Assembly (NCBI RefSeq): GCF_041415945.1
Contig: NZ_JBGCUS010000001.1
Span: 3,410,001 to 3,474,000, forward strand
DNA from: Ancylobacter sp. IITR112
GTDB lineage: Bacteria > Pseudomonadota > Alphaproteobacteria > Rhizobiales > Xanthobacteraceae
Length of the DNA stretch: 64,000 nt
Reading direction: 5' to 3'
Part shown: positions 63,261 to 64,000 of the stretch, in pieces
Layout of the letters: every line of letters starts with the position of its first letter
How positions within the stretch are numbered: the first letter of the stretch is position 1
Notes under the pieces: generated by a model
What the model was told of the DNA's origin: nothing
The model's input: only the letters and a program-made list of their open reading frames with translations
Database searches by the model: none
Translations under genes and position numbers: made by a program

Positions 63261-64000
63261 TCACCGATCGGCCGCCGCGACGCCGGCGAGAATGTCCAGG
63301 CTGTGCTGCAGCGCTTCCGGCGCGATGTGGCGGGCGATCACGACGAGGCGCGTGCTGTGGTCCTCGCTCGGCCACGCCGCGAGCCGCACCGGCGGGTGCA
63401 GCAATTCCCGCACCGCATGCACCACCAGTGGCGCCTCTTCGCCCGCAATATTCACGATCCCCTTCATCCGCAGGAGATCGCCGCCGCGCAGCGACAGCAG
63501 CGCCCGCAGCCAGAGCCGTAGCGCCGCGCGCGTCACCGGGCGGTCGAGCGTGAGGGCGAAGGCGCGGATGTCGCCGTCATGCGACGGGGTGGTGCCGGCG
63601 CGGGCCGGCGCGAAGGCCTGTTCATTCAGCCAGCGCAGCACGTCCTCCTGCGCCCGCGCCGGGGTGTCGGGGACGAGGGCGAACAATTCGCGCGGGCTGA
63701 TGGCGCCGTTGACGACCGTCACCCGGGCCGCGCCGGGGTTGAGCGCCGCCAGCCGCGCGCCCAGCGCCCCCACCTCACCGGCGGGGGCGAGATCGGTCTT
63801 GGTGAGCAGGAGAATATCCGCCAGTGCCACCTGGTGGCGCGCCTCGGCGAAATCGTCGAGCTGGCCCGCCGCGTTCACCGCGTCCACCGTCGTCGCCACG
63901 GCGCGCAGCGCGAACCGTTCCACGAGGCTGCGCTCGGTGAGCAAGCTGTGCACCAGCGCCCCCGGATCGGCGAGGCCGGTGGTCTCGATGGCGATCCGCG
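63261..64000 (-). CDS. CobW/G3E family GTPase (metallochaperone), 5' part missing
   Basis: The C-terminal 246 codons of a CobW-type GTPase; the frame runs off the right edge, where the complement reads RIAIETTGLADPGALV, the switch region of the family. The guanine-specificity motif is TKTD (LLLTKTDLAP). The C-terminal CobW_C domain runs from about 63650 to the end with RLVVIARHI. The N-terminal P-loop and CxCC metal motif lie outside the window, so zinc-chaperone versus cobalt roles cannot be told apart. Confidence 0.92.
   Translation of the reverse strand, partial: RIAIETTGLADPGALVHSLLTERSLVERFALRAVATTVDAVNAAGQLDDFAEARHQVALADILLLTKTDLAPAGEVGALGARLAALNPGAARVTVVNGAISPRELFALVPDTPARAQEDVLRWLNEQAFAPARAGTTPSHDGDIRAFALTLDRPVTRAALRLWLRALLSLRGGDLLRMKGIVNIAGEEAPLVVHAVRELLHPPVRLAAWPSEDHSTRLVVIARHIAPEALQHSLDILAGVAAADR

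Overview
The window is a GC-rich chromosomal segment with short intergenic gaps. It is most likely from an alphaproteobacterium of the order Hyphomicrobiales, plausibly Xanthobacteraceae (Ancylobacter/Starkeya-like); the placement is inferred. The support is a MucR/Ros regulator, a TIGR02302-type (DUF4175) protein beside lysA, a zwf-pgl-edd Entner-Doudoroff cluster, a DUF2125 protein, the order dapF-mtaB-ftsY-yciB, a GAAC-N7-GAAC LexA box, and dispersed palindromic intergenic repeats of the RIME type. I see no prophage, transposase, CRISPR array, rRNA or tRNA.

Layout. 1-8.7 kb: site-2 protease, PNPOx-like protein, AraC/SDR divergent pair, argG, PAP2 phosphatase, a RIME-like repeat, a membrane protein, rlmN and an exported GyrI-like protein. 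9-12.7 kb: overlapping operon dapF-mtaB-ftsY-yciB. 12.8-18.2 kb: aldo/keto reductase and two tandem paralogous AT3-SGNH acyltransferases whose upstream regions are also duplicated. 18.3-23.8 kb: tesA-like esterase divergent from a ybbA-ybbP ABC exporter, then a BI-1 protein and a DUF1428 protein. 24-25.6 kb: gabD followed by unusual AT-rich hairpins.

25.6-39 kb is the metabolic heart of the window. A TetR regulator is divergent from an operon of periplasmic binding protein, permease and ATPase (the type known from urea/guanidine carboxylase regions), an NtaA/SnaA-type FMN monooxygenase and a RutF-type flavin reductase. This converges with a five-gene opposite-strand operon: urate oxidase, FAD subunit, fused FeS-molybdopterin dehydrogenase, guanine deaminase, and a fused OHCU decarboxylase/HIU hydrolase. 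Together those five convert guanine to (S)-allantoin. The substrate of the transporter and monooxygenase is unknown; this is the best candidate for an undescribed catabolic system.

39-47 kb: SDR, Glu-type TenA, mucR, a class I glutamine amidotransferase, a TerB-like protein, and a GntR regulator downstream of a tripartite tricarboxylate transporter (tctC-tctB-tctA). 47.5-52 kb: zwf, pgl, edd. 52-57.5 kb: DUF2125 protein, chaC-like gene, a small gene with a LexA-box promoter predicted to give a leaderless mRNA, a YdcF protein, ftsX, ftsE (TTG start) and hpt. 57.6-64 kb: TIGR02302 protein with a Gly/Gln tract, lysA, lptM, xthA, a second RIME-like repeat, and the 3' part of a CobW-type GTPase running off the window.

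Function and family calls come from reading translations and motifs by eye; no database search was run.
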